From: Streptomyces sp. NBC_00083
Lineage (GTDB): Bacteria; Actinomycetota; Actinomycetes; Streptomycetales; Streptomycetaceae
Direction: 5' to 3'
Length of the DNA: 64,000 nt
Assembly (NCBI RefSeq): GCF_026343295.1
Contig: NZ_JAPELY010000003.1
Coordinates: 62,001-126,000, forward strand
Every line of letters starts with the position of its first letter. Position 1 is the first letter of the stretch. Below, piece by piece: positions 50,296-58,417 of this stretch. The notes under the pieces were generated by a model. It saw nothing but the letters and a program-made list of their open reading frames with translations, had not been told where the DNA came from and searched no databases. Both the position numbers and the translations under genes were made by a program.

Positions 50296-51837
50296 ATGCG
50301 GACACCGATGACGGTCTCGGACTTCCTCGACCGGGCGGAGCTGGGGTTCTCCTCCAGTACCGGCGTCGTCGACGAGCCGGACCAGCCGGCCCCGGCGGTG
50401 CCCGGACTGACCTATGGCCGGTTCGCCGAGCGGGTCCGCGCCTGGCAGGCGGGGTTCGACGCGCTCGGTGTCGGCGAGGGCGAGCGGATCGCGGTGGTCA
50501 GCCACAACTCGGCGCGGATGCTGGAGCTGCTGTTCGCGGTGCCGATGAGCGGGCGGATCTGCGTGCCGGTCAACTTCCGCCTCAAGCCGGAGGAGGTCGA
50601 GTACGTGGTGCGCCAGAGCGGCGCGTCGGTGCTGCTCCTCGACCCCGAGGTGGACGAGGCGCTGTCCGGCGTCACGGCGCGCCACCGGTTCGTGCTCGGC
50701 GAGCAGACCGAGAGCGCTCTCATGCGCTTCGGCGTCGCGCCGCGCCCGTGGTCCAACCCCGACGAGGACGCGACGGCCACCATCAACTACACGTCCGGAA
50801 CGACCGCGCGCCCCAAGGGAGTTCAGCTGACCCACCGCAACATCTGGGTCAACGGCCTCACGTTCGGACTGCACACCCGGGCCTGGGAGCGCGATGTCTA
50901 CATGCACACCCTGCCGATGTTCCACTGCAACGGCTGGGGCATGCCGTACGTGATGGCCGGGCTCGGTGTGAAGCAGGTCGTGCTGCGCAAGGTCGACGGA
51001 CCCGAGATCCTGCGCCGGGTCGAGGAGCACGGCGTCACGCTGATGTGCGGCGCCCCGGCCGTGTGGAACGCGGTGCTCGACGCGGCGGCGTCGTGGCGCG
51101 GGGAGATCCCGGGCCGTGACCGCGTCCGCGTGGTGTGTGCCGGGGCTCCGCCGCCGAGCCGGATGATCCAGCGGATGGAGGAGGAGCTCGGCTGGGAGTT
51201 CCTGCAGATCTACGGGCTCACCGAGACGTCCCCGCTGCTCACCATGAACCGGACCCGGCCGGCCGACGAGGCGCTCCCGGCCGGGGAGCGGGCGCACCGG
51301 CTGTCGCGGGCCGGGGTCCCCGCGCTCGGCGTGAAGCTGAAGGTGTCCGACTCCGGCGAGGTGCTCGCCCGGTCCAACGTCGTGCTCGACGGCTACTGGG
51401 AGAAGCCCGAAGAGAGCGCGGCCGCGCTCAGGGACGGCTGGTTCCACACCGGGGACGGCGGCACGATCGACGAGAGCGACGGCTGTCTGACGATCTCGGA
51501 CCGCAAGAAGGACGTGATCATCACCGGCGGCGAGAACGTGTCGTCGATCGAGGTCGAGGACACGATTTTCAGCCACCCCGACGTCGCCGAGGTCGCCGTC
51601 ATCGGTGTGCCGCACGAGAAGTGGGGCGAGACGATCAAGGCGCTCGTGGTCCTGGTGGAGGGCGCGTCCCTCACGGAGGCCGACGTCATCGCGTACTGCA
51701 AGGAACGGGCGGCCCGTTACAAGGCGCCGACCAGCGTCGAGTTCCGCGAGGCCATTCCGCGCACGGCCACCGGCAAGATCCAGAAGTTCAAGCTGCGCGA
51801 GCCGTACTGGTCCGGCCTTGAGCGCGAGATCAACTGA
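50296..51837 (+). CDS. Acyl-CoA ligase (AMP-binding, long-chain fatty-acid type)
   Basis: This 513-residue adenylate-forming enzyme has the P-loop YTSGTTARPKG (166-175), YGLTETSP, YWEKPEESAAALRDGWFHTGD, the hinge SDRKKDVIITGGENV and the C-terminal catalytic Lys motif TATGKIQKF. It activates a carboxylic acid with ATP and joins it to CoA. ATG 50296 has GGGGAG upstream. A second ligase follows after 115 bases on the same strand, so the two probably form a unit in fatty-acid or aromatic-acid catabolism. A copy of the recurring palindrome lies inside at 50709-50722. Confidence 0.92.
   Translation: MRTPMTVSDFLDRAELGFSSSTGVVDEPDQPAPAVPGLTYGRFAERVRAWQAGFDALGVGEGERIAVVSHNSARMLELLFAVPMSGRICVPVNFRLKPEEVEYVVRQSGASVLLLDPEVDEALSGVTARHRFVLGEQTESALMRFGVAPRPWSNPDEDATATINYTSGTTARPKGVQLTHRNIWVNGLTFGLHTRAWERDVYMHTLPMFHCNGWGMPYVMAGLGVKQVVLRKVDGPEILRRVEEHGVTLMCGAPAVWNAVLDAAASWRGEIPGRDRVRVVCAGAPPPSRMIQRMEEELGWEFLQIYGLTETSPLLTMNRTRPADEALPAGERAHRLSRAGVPALGVKLKVSDSGEVLARSNVVLDGYWEKPEESAAALRDGWFHTGDGGTIDESDGCLTISDRKKDVIITGGENVSSIEVEDTIFSHPDVAEVAVIGVPHEKWGETIKALVVLVEGASLTEADVIAYCKERAARYKAPTSVEFREAIPRTATGKIQKFKLREPYWSGLEREIN
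50709..50722. promoter_or_regulatory. Palindromic motif inside the first acyl-CoA ligase
   Basis: CGAGAGCGCTCTCA contains the exact 12-mer GAGAGCGCTCTC and is identical to 44959-44972. Confidence 0.5.
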
Positions 51838-51952
51838 CGGACCGGGTGCGGCAGGGCCGGGCGGGACGATCTTCCCGGCGCGTGAGGGTAGGCAGGTCAC
51901 GGGCGGTCGGGGCATGCTGGATGTCCCGGCTGAGGAAGTGAGGCGCGCTGCG

Positions 51953-53560
51953 ATGGTGACTTACTCGTACGCCCATGGGGTGAGCGACACCGCCCTGCTC
52001 GGCGACACGATCGGCGCCGATCTGGACCGGACGGTCCGGGCGCACGGGGAGCGCGAGGCGCTGGTCGACCAGGCGTCGGGACGGCGCTGGACCTACGCCC
52101 AATTCGGCCTGGAAGTCGAGCAGTTGGCGTCCGCACTGCTCGCCGTCGGCGTCGCCAAGGGCGACCGGGTCGGCATCTGGGCGGTGAACTGCCCCGAGTG
52201 GGTGATGGTGCAGTACGCCACGGCGCGGATCGGTGCCGTCCTGGTCAACATCAACCCGGCCTACCGCGTACACGAGTTGGAGTATGTCCTGAAGCAGGCC
52301 GGGGTCTCGGTCCTGTTCGCCTCACTGGCCCACAAGACGAGCGACTACCGGGCGATGGTGGAGCAGGTGCGGAGCGGCTGCCCGGCGCTGCTGCGCACCG
52401 TCTTCATCGGCGACGCGGGGTGGGGCGCCCTGTTGGCGCGCGGGAGCGATGTCCCACGCGCGGAACTGGCGCTCCGCGAGGCCCAGTTGTCGTGCGACGA
52501 CGCGGTCAACATCCAGTACACCTCGGGCACGACGGGCTTCCCGAAAGGTGCCACGCTCTCCCATCACAACGTCCTCAACAACGGTTATTTCGTGGGGGAG
52601 TTGCTCGGCTACACGCCTGCCGACCGGATCTGTGTGCCGGTGCCGTTCTACCACTGCTTCGGCATGGTGATGGGCAACCTGGCGGCCACCTCGCACGGTG
52701 CCTGCATCGTGATCCCGGCGCCGTCCTTCGACCCGGAGGCGACCCTGCGTGCCGTGGCGGCGGAGCGCTGCACGTCGCTGTACGGCGTTCCCACCATGTT
52801 CATCGCGGAGCTGAACCTGCCCGGCTTCGCCGCGTACGACCTCTCCTCGCTGCGCACCGGGATCATGGCGGGCTCGCCGTGCCCGGCGGAGGTGATGAAG
52901 CGGGTGGTGGCCGACATGCACATGGCCGAGGTGTCCATCTGCTACGGCATGACCGAGACCTCTCCGGTCTCCACGCAGACCCGGACCGACGACGACCTGG
53001 AGCGGCGCACCGGCACGGTCGGCCGGGTCATGCCGCACGTCGAGGTGAAGGTCGTCGACCCGGCCACCGGCGTCACCGTCGCGCGCGGGGAGCCGGGCGA
53101 GCTCCGCACCCGTGGCTACAGCGTGATGCTTGGCTACTGGGACGAGCCCGAGCAGAGCGCGGCGGCCATCGACGAGGGGCGCTGGATGCACACCGGTGAC
53201 CTCGCGGTGATGCGCGAGGACGGGTACGTGGAGATCGTCGGCCGGATCAAGGACATGATCATCCGTGGTGGCGAGAACGTCTATCCGCGGGAGATCGAGG
53301 AGTTCCTCTACGGGCATCCCAAGATCAGCGATGTGCAGGTCGTGGGCGTTCCCGACGAGCGGTACGGCGAGGAGATCCTGGCCTGCGTCATCCCGCGCGA
53401 CCCCGCGGATCCGCCCACCCTGGACGAGGTGACCGCGTACTGCCGCGATCGGCTCGCGCATTACAAGATCCCCCGCCACCTGCGGATTCTCTCCGCCTTC
53501 CCGATGACGGTGAGCGGCAAGGTGCGCAAGGTGGAACTGCGGGAGGCGTACGGCGCCTGA
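51953..53560 (+). CDS. Acyl-CoA ligase (FadD-type AMP-binding)
   Basis: The 535-residue enzyme shows the P-loop YTSGTTGFPKG (189-199), CYGMTETSPVS, GYWDEPEQSAAAIDEGRWMHTGD, the hinge GRIKDMIIRGGENVYPREIE and the final Lys motif MTVSGKVRKVEL. It is more like medium- or long-chain FadD enzymes than the upstream paralogue. ATG 51953 has AAGTGAGG upstream; ATG 51914 (MLDVPAEEV) is an alternative without domain support. With its neighbour it may supply acyl-CoA for beta-oxidation; no dehydrogenase or thiolase is adjacent. Confidence 0.92.
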   Translation: MVTYSYAHGVSDTALLGDTIGADLDRTVRAHGEREALVDQASGRRWTYAQFGLEVEQLASALLAVGVAKGDRVGIWAVNCPEWVMVQYATARIGAVLVNINPAYRVHELEYVLKQAGVSVLFASLAHKTSDYRAMVEQVRSGCPALLRTVFIGDAGWGALLARGSDVPRAELALREAQLSCDDAVNIQYTSGTTGFPKGATLSHHNVLNNGYFVGELLGYTPADRICVPVPFYHCFGMVMGNLAATSHGACIVIPAPSFDPEATLRAVAAERCTSLYGVPTMFIAELNLPGFAAYDLSSLRTGIMAGSPCPAEVMKRVVADMHMAEVSICYGMTETSPVSTQTRTDDDLERRTGTVGRVMPHVEVKVVDPATGVTVARGEPGELRTRGYSVMLGYWDEPEQSAAAIDEGRWMHTGDLAVMREDGYVEIVGRIKDMIIRGGENVYPREIEEFLYGHPKISDVQVVGVPDERYGEEILACVIPRDPADPPTLDEVTAYCRDRLAHYKIPRHLRILSAFPMTVSGKVRKVELREAYGA

Positions 53561-53577
53561 ACCCGCCCGGGGCGCCC

Positions 53578-54303
53578 TCAGGTGGCGGCCGCGACGAGTC
53601 GTCGGGCGGCCTCGTTGACCGGCGCCGGCGTCCCCGTCAGGTCGAGCACGAACAGCGGGACGCTCAGGGCGTCGGCGCGTTCCAGGGCGTCCCGCGAGTA
53701 TCCGGCGAGCGAGAAGTGCACCCCGCGGGCCTCCGCGGTCATGGCGTGCAGCCACAGGCACTCGACCGCCCGCAGTGAGGCGGGCCGGGTCGTCGGGTCC
53801 ACCCGGGCGACCAGGCCCCGGCCGCGCAGATCGATGCCGGAGGCGGGACGCGGCTCGGCCCGGTACAGATCGCGGAAACCCAGCCAGGCCAGGTAGAGCG
53901 CGGCTGCCGTCACCGTGTCCCGCGCGGTCCGGATCGTACGGGGCCTGAACGCCCTGCGGGTCCGCGCGCCCGCGGGCCGGGGCGCCGCCGGCGCGGGCGG
54001 GGGAGGTGCGGGCGGCTCGCTCGGGAGCGGCGGGGCGGTCACGGGGCGCACCGGCACCCTGAGGACCGTCCCGCAGGAGCAGCCGAGCTCCGGCTGCGGC
54101 CACTGGCTCTGCAGGTCACAGGCCCGGCACCGGACAGTGACCCACGTGTCCGTCCAGGTCCGGTGGGTGATCGGGGAGGGCGGGGCGCCCCGCTGGATGG
54201 GCGGCGCGAGGGGGGCGCCGCAGGCGCAGGGGTAGGCGGGCGGCACATAGACGTGGTCCCGCCCGCAGCCCGGACAGCGCACCGGTACGCCCTCGCCGTT
54301 CAT
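53578..54303 (-). CDS. Double zinc-ribbon protein with a degenerate Mrr-like nuclease domain
   Basis: Two ribbon-like motifs occur in the first 80 residues: CPGC...CAC (10, 13, 26, 28) and CRAC...CSC (59, 62, 75, 77). A Pro/Ala linker (about 95-125) leads to a C-terminal domain (about 156-241). There GIDLRGRGLVARVD and HFSLAGYSRDALERADALSVPLFVLD follow the layout of Mrr-type PD-(D/E)XK endonucleases, including the strand-helix in which those read TTSGFT...A..LA. The expected (Q/E)xK is ARVD here, so the catalytic Lys is missing. It may be a non-catalytic DNA or sensor domain. ATG 54303 is preceded by GGGGCGG. Function is inferred only. Confidence 0.6.
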   Translation of the reverse strand: MNGEGVPVRCPGCGRDHVYVPPAYPCACGAPLAPPIQRGAPPSPITHRTWTDTWVTVRCRACDLQSQWPQPELGCSCGTVLRVPVRPVTAPPLPSEPPAPPPPAPAAPRPAGARTRRAFRPRTIRTARDTVTAAALYLAWLGFRDLYRAEPRPASGIDLRGRGLVARVDPTTRPASLRAVECLWLHAMTAEARGVHFSLAGYSRDALERADALSVPLFVLDLTGTPAPVNEAARRLVAAAT

Positions 54304-54458
54304 CCGCCCCCGCATCCACGACCTCGCCGGCGCGACCCTCACGGGGCGCGCGCTCCCTGTGCCGGACGAGCCCCTCCGCCGCCGTCGTGGGGGCCCCGCG
54401 ATCCATGGTCCACCAACGGCGACCGCCGCGTGGCGCATTCGCGCATCCCGGCCCTCCC

Positions 54459-54525
54459 TTGACGCGCTGGCGAAGCCGTCCTACATTGCTTCCACATAGC
54501 AGAATGATACTTCCGCATTACGGAA
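54459..54525 (+). promoter_or_regulatory. gcl promoter with two IclR/AllR-like boxes
   Basis: TTGACG (54459-54464), 17-bp spacer, TACATT (54482-54487) give a consensus promoter with a start near 54494. TTCCACATAGCAGAA (54490-54504) and TTCCGCATTACGGAA (54511-54525) lie over and just after the start, 21 bp apart (two helical turns). The second is a TTCCG/CGGAA inverted repeat. The layout is that of a repressor such as the IclR-family allantoin regulator AllR. Confidence 0.75.
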
Positions 54526-54597
54526 ACAAGCTCGAAGGTGGCGCGGCCAGGCGGCGGCGCCTGAGCCCATTCCGCCCGGCCGAAGCAGGAGCACCCC

Positions 54598-56388
54598 ATG
54601 CCTCGTATGACCGCTGCCCGAGCGGCAGTTGAGATCCTCAAGCTCGAAGGCGTCAGCCACGCCTTCGGCGTGCCGGGCGCGGCGATCAACCCGTTCTACC
54701 GGGCGCTCAAGGAGGGCGGTGGCATCGACCACACCCTCGCCCGCCACGTCGAGGGCGCCTCCCACATGGCGGAGGGATACACCCGCGCCAACCCGGGCAA
54801 CATCGGTGTCTGCATCGGTACGTCGGGCCCCGCGGGCACCGACATGATCACGGGTCTCTACTCCGCGATCGGTGACTCCATCCCGATCCTGTGCATCACC
54901 GGCCAGGCCCCGGTCGCGGTGATCCACAAGGAGGACTTCCAGGCGGTCGACATCGCCTCGATCGCCAAGCCGGTCACCAAGGCCGCGACGACCGTCCTGG
55001 AGGCCGCGCAGGTCCCCGGCGTCTTCCAGCAGGCCTTCCACCTGATGCGCTCCGGCCGTCCCGGCCCGGTCCTCATCGACCTGCCGATCGACGTCCAGCT
55101 CACCGAGATCGACTTCGACCCGGAGACGTACCAGCCGCTGCCGGTCTACAAGCCGACCGCGAGCCGCGCCCAGATCGAGAAGGCCATCACCTTCCTCCTG
55201 GAGTCCGAGCGCCCGCTGATCGTCGCCGGTGGCGGCATCATCAACGCGGACGCCTCCGACCTCCTGGTCGAGTTCGCCGAGATCACCAACACCCCGGTCA
55301 TCCCCACCCTCATGGGCTGGGGCACCATCGCCGACGACCACGAGCTGAACGCCGGCATGGTGGGTCTGCAGACCTCGCACCGCTACGGCAACGCGACGTT
55401 CCTGGAGTCGGACTTCGTCCTCGGCATCGGCAACCGCTGGGCCAACCGTCACACCGGTTACAAGCTCGACGTGTACACCCAGGGCCGCAAGTTCGTCCAC
55501 GTCGACATCGAGCCCACCCAGATCGGCAAGATCTTCGCTCCGGACTACGGCATCGCCTCCGACGCCAAGGCCGCCCTGGAGCTCTTCGTCGAGGTCGCCA
55601 AGGAGCTGAAGGCCGCGGGCAAGCTGCCCGACCGCTCCGCCTGGGTCGCCTCGCACCTGGAGCGCAAGTCCACGCTGCAGCGCCGTACGCACTTCGACAA
55701 CGTGCCGATGAAGCCGCAGCGGGTCTACGAGGAGATGAACAAGGCCTTCGGCCCGGAGACGCGTTACGTCACCACCATCGGCCTCTCCCAGATCGCCGGC
55801 GCGCAGATGCTGCACGTCTACAAGCCGCGCAACTGGATCAACTGCGGCCAGGCCGGCCCGCTCGGCTGGACCATCCCGGCCGCCCTCGGTGCCGCGACCG
55901 CCGACCCCGAGGTTCCCGTCGTCGCCCTGTCCGGCGACTACGACTTCCAGTTCATGCTGGAGGAGCTGGCGGTCGGCGCGCAGCACAAGATCCCGTACGT
56001 CCACGTCCTCGTGAACAACGCCTACCTGGGCCTGATCCGTCAGGCGCAGATCGGCCTGGACATCAACTTCCAGGTCAACCTGGAGTTCGAGAACATCAAC
56101 TCCCCGGAGCTGGGCGTCTACGGCGTCGACCACATCAAGGTCGTCGAGGGTCTGGGCTGCAAGGCGATCCGCGTCACCGAGCCGGACCAGCTGCTGCCCG
56201 CGTTCGAGGAGGCCAAGAAGCTGGCCGCCGAGTTCCGTGTCCCGGTCGTCGTCGAGGCGATCCTGGAGCGGATCACGAACATCTCGATGAGCCGCACCAA
56301 CGACATCAGCGACATCAGCGAGTTCGAGGAGCTGGCCACCGAGCCGGGTCACGCCCCGACGGCGATCCGCCCCCTGACGGCCTCCTGA
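54598..56388 (+). CDS. gcl: Glyoxylate carboligase (tartronate-semialdehyde synthase)
   Basis: This 596-residue ThDP enzyme joins two glyoxylates, losing CO2, to give tartronate semialdehyde. Residue 51 is Val in ARHVEGASHMAEGY, the position at which nearly all other ThDP enzymes have the catalytic Glu; Val51 is the known hallmark of Gcl. The ThDP/Mg motif is LSGDYDFQF...VNNAYLG. AGGAG precedes the ATG. The promoter and operator boxes upstream point to induction by purine/allantoin breakdown. GlxR and Hyi, which act on its product, lie 6-7 kb downstream on the other strand. Confidence 0.97.
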   Translation: MPRMTAARAAVEILKLEGVSHAFGVPGAAINPFYRALKEGGGIDHTLARHVEGASHMAEGYTRANPGNIGVCIGTSGPAGTDMITGLYSAIGDSIPILCITGQAPVAVIHKEDFQAVDIASIAKPVTKAATTVLEAAQVPGVFQQAFHLMRSGRPGPVLIDLPIDVQLTEIDFDPETYQPLPVYKPTASRAQIEKAITFLLESERPLIVAGGGIINADASDLLVEFAEITNTPVIPTLMGWGTIADDHELNAGMVGLQTSHRYGNATFLESDFVLGIGNRWANRHTGYKLDVYTQGRKFVHVDIEPTQIGKIFAPDYGIASDAKAALELFVEVAKELKAAGKLPDRSAWVASHLERKSTLQRRTHFDNVPMKPQRVYEEMNKAFGPETRYVTTIGLSQIAGAQMLHVYKPRNWINCGQAGPLGWTIPAALGAATADPEVPVVALSGDYDFQFMLEELAVGAQHKIPYVHVLVNNAYLGLIRQAQIGLDINFQVNLEFENINSPELGVYGVDHIKVVEGLGCKAIRVTEPDQLLPAFEEAKKLAAEFRVPVVVEAILERITNISMSRTNDISDISEFEELATEPGHAPTAIRPLTAS

Positions 56389-56407
56389 CCGCGGTGTCCT
56401 GATGCCC

Positions 56408-56449
56408 GGTTCCCGGGTCATGGCTCCGTGAGCGATGGCCTCGGGAACC
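56408..56449. terminator. Possible hairpin downstream of gcl
   Basis: GGTTCCCG (56408-56415) and CGGGAACC (56442-56449) are perfect 8-bp arms around a 26-base loop, 20 bases after the gcl stop. It may be a first, weaker terminator. Confidence 0.4.
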
Positions 56450-56520
56450 ACGGTTCTCCGGAACCACGGTCCTCCGGGACCCGGCCTGCGCGCCGGGGCT
56501 CGTGGCACCGCCCGCAGACG

Positions 56521-56562
56521 GTCCGGCCCCCGTTCCCCCGCACTGGGGAGCGGGGGCCGGAC
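56521..56562. terminator. Bidirectional terminator between gcl and the ArsR-SRPBCC gene
   Basis: GTCCGGCCCCCG (56521-56532) pairs with CGGGGGCCGGAC (56551-56562), with an inner CCCC/GGGG stem. It lies between two converging genes, 22 bases beyond the minus-strand stop. Confidence 0.9.
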
Positions 56563-56583
56563 GCATGCGCCGCCGGACAGGCC

Positions 56584-57435
56584 CTAGGCCGTGCCGTCGC
56601 CCTCCCGCTCCAGGAGCGTCTTGAGGGTGGAGAGGATCATCACCCAGCCGCCGCTGACTCCCTTGAGCATCTCGCTGTCCGGGGAGTCGAAGCCGTCGTG
56701 CGTGAGCGTCAGCTTCACGCCGAGCGAGGCCGGCCGGGCGGGCTCGATGTCGAAGGCGACCCGGGACTGCTCGGCCCGCGCCCGCTCGAACTCCTCCTCG
56801 CTGTCGAAGAGTTGACGGTGCATCGAGAGAATCCGGTGCCAGGTGTACGCGAGCCGCCGGCCCGGCTCCGCCGCGAGGACGACCTGGTCCAGGTCCTCGT
56901 ACCCCCCGTCGGGTCCCATCTTCCAGAGCACCGGCGATCCCACCCGCCACACCGACATGGGACCCCAGCCGCCGAAGTACCGCTGGGCGAACTCGGCGTC
57001 GGTCAGGGCCGCGTAGAGCCGCTCGGGGGTGGTCTGGATGTAGATGGCGTACTCGAACTCGGGCTCGGCCACGGCGACTTCCTCCTCATGCTCGTGCTCG
57101 TGCTCGTGCTCCTGTGCAGGGCGGTGTGCCCCGCGGCGGCCGCCCGGGGCGGATCTGCCGGGCCGGTACTTCCCGATCCAGCGGTCGGACAGCTCCTGGA
57201 TCGGGACCGGATTCAGATGGTGGAGCTTCTCCCGGCCGCGCCGCTCCGAGGTGACCAGGCCGGCCGTCTCCAGCACCGTCAGGTGCTTGCTCACGGCCTG
57301 CCGCGACATCGCGAGCCCCGCGCACAGCTCCCGCAGCGTCTGCCCGTCCCGCACCCGGAGCCGGTCGAGCAGGCGGCGCCTGCTGGCATCGGCGAGCGCC
57401 CGGAATACGTCGTCCACGCGTGCCTCCGCCTCCAT
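56584..57435 (-). CDS. ArsR-family regulator fused to an SRPBCC (AHSA1-like) domain
   Basis: Residues 1-95 form an ArsR helix-turn-helix (DVFRALADASRRRLLDRL; MSRQAVSKHLTVLETAGLV). A linker contains a HEHEHEHEEE run (encoded by a 6-bp repeat near 57090-57115), which could bind metal. Residues 130-283 are an AHSA1/START-like lipid-binding fold (FEYAIYIQTTPERLYAALTDAEFAQRYFG). In this fusion family the second domain may sense a hydrophobic ligand. I use ATG 57435; no obvious divergent target exists. It converges on gcl. Confidence 0.9.
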   Translation of the reverse strand: MEAEARVDDVFRALADASRRRLLDRLRVRDGQTLRELCAGLAMSRQAVSKHLTVLETAGLVTSERRGREKLHHLNPVPIQELSDRWIGKYRPGRSAPGGRRGAHRPAQEHEHEHEHEEEVAVAEPEFEYAIYIQTTPERLYAALTDAEFAQRYFGGWGPMSVWRVGSPVLWKMGPDGGYEDLDQVVLAAEPGRRLAYTWHRILSMHRQLFDSEEEFERARAEQSRVAFDIEPARPASLGVKLTLTHDGFDSPDSEMLKGVSGGWVMILSTLKTLLEREGDGTA

Positions 57436-57684
57436 TCCCCGCCGTCGTGCGGCGGCGATCCGAACTCCGCGGTTCCGCGCCCGCGCGCACGCCTTCGGCT
57501 TCGCGTTCCTCGGCCGCGCGCACACGCCTTCGGCTCCACGTTCGCAACCGTACGGTTGCCTGTCAATTCGTGACGATTTTCGCACCTGGACGCGTTGCGG
57601 TCGGTGTCAGGACCGGATCGATTCCCCATCGTCACCCGGCGGCCCTGCCCTTCGGGCCCCTCGGCGGCGCATACTGGGGTGACG

Positions 57685-57906
57685 ATGACGAAGCCATCCG
57701 CGCCCCGGCGCCACCTGCCCACCAGCCCCTTCAAAGCCCCGGACGCCCCGGCGGCCAAGCACTTCATCCTGGGAGACCGGGTCACACACGACCAGTTCGG
57801 CCTGGGCACCATCATCGGGGTCGAGGACGGCGTCGCGATGCTCGTCGACTTCGGCTCCCGCCAGGCCCGAATCGTCAGCCCGTACACCCGCATGGACAAG
57901 CTCTAG
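57685..57906 (+). CDS. Small SH3-like protein resembling the UvrD/PcrA C-terminal domain
   Basis: The 73-residue protein ends FILGDRVTHDQFGLGTIIGVEDGVAMLVDFGSRQARIV...YTRMDKL. This matches the pattern of the C-terminal Tudor/SH3-like domain of UvrD/PcrA helicases (GDRVxHxxFGxGxV...FG), which in those proteins binds RNA polymerase. Here the domain stands alone with a short basic leader. ATG 57685 has GGGGTGA four bases upstream; GTG 57679 is possible. A strong terminator follows. An RNA-polymerase-associated role is plausible but not shown. Confidence 0.8.
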   Translation: MTKPSAPRRHLPTSPFKAPDAPAAKHFILGDRVTHDQFGLGTIIGVEDGVAMLVDFGSRQARIVSPYTRMDKL

Positions 57907-57926
57907 CCTCCGCCCCTTGGGGAGAG

Positions 57927-57962
57927 CCCCGGCCCGGACCGTCGCTGCGGTCCGGGCCGGGG
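57927..57962 (+). terminator. Terminator after the SH3-like gene
   Basis: CCCCGGCCCGGACC and GGTCCGGGCCGGGG form a perfect 14-bp stem with loop GTCGCTGC. Confidence 0.95.
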
Positions 57963-58417
57963 GCGTGTCCGGGGGCCCTTGCGGCGTCGCGCGGCTGCCC
58001 GTCCGGGTGAACCTCGGGGCGTGCGGCTCCGCCTCTGTCCTCGGCTCCCGGGTCCGCGGCCCTCTGCCTGCGGCTCCATGTCCTCGGCCCCCTGCCCGAG
58101 GCTCCCGGGTCCGCGGCCCCTGCCTGCGGCTCCCCGGTCCAGCCCGCTGTCCTCGGCCTCCCGTGCTCGGCCTCCCGTGCTCGGCCCCCTGTGCTCCGCC
58201 CCCTGTGCTCCGCCCCCGGGCCGCGGCCCCTTGCCCGCGGCCCGCTGTCCCGGGACCGGACAGACCGCGCCGTGTCGTCATCCCCGAGGGGAAATCCCGT
58301 GCGACCGCAGTCGCATCCGGGCGCGGCCCTCACTCGACCCGAGGCTGATTCCGGCGCTCCGGGAGCGATACCCGAGGCGGACGCGTGCGGTCGCACGGCC
58401 CGCCTAGCGTGTGGATC
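57963..58417. other. Intergenic region with degenerate repeats, no gene supported
   Basis: From about 58030 to 58230 imperfect copies of CTCGGCCTCCCGTG, CTCCGCCCCCTGTG and CGGCTCCCGGGTCCGCGG recur. No frame is believable. The last 100 bases should hold the esterase promoter; TAGCGT at 58405-58410 fits a -10 box for a leaderless transcript. Confidence 0.5.
58150..58213. repeat. Imperfect 14-17 bp tandem repeats
   Basis: CTCGGCCTCCCGTG occurs twice in a row and is followed by CTCGGCCCCCTGTG and CTCCGCCCCCTGTG with CTCCGCCCCC. Confidence 0.75.
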
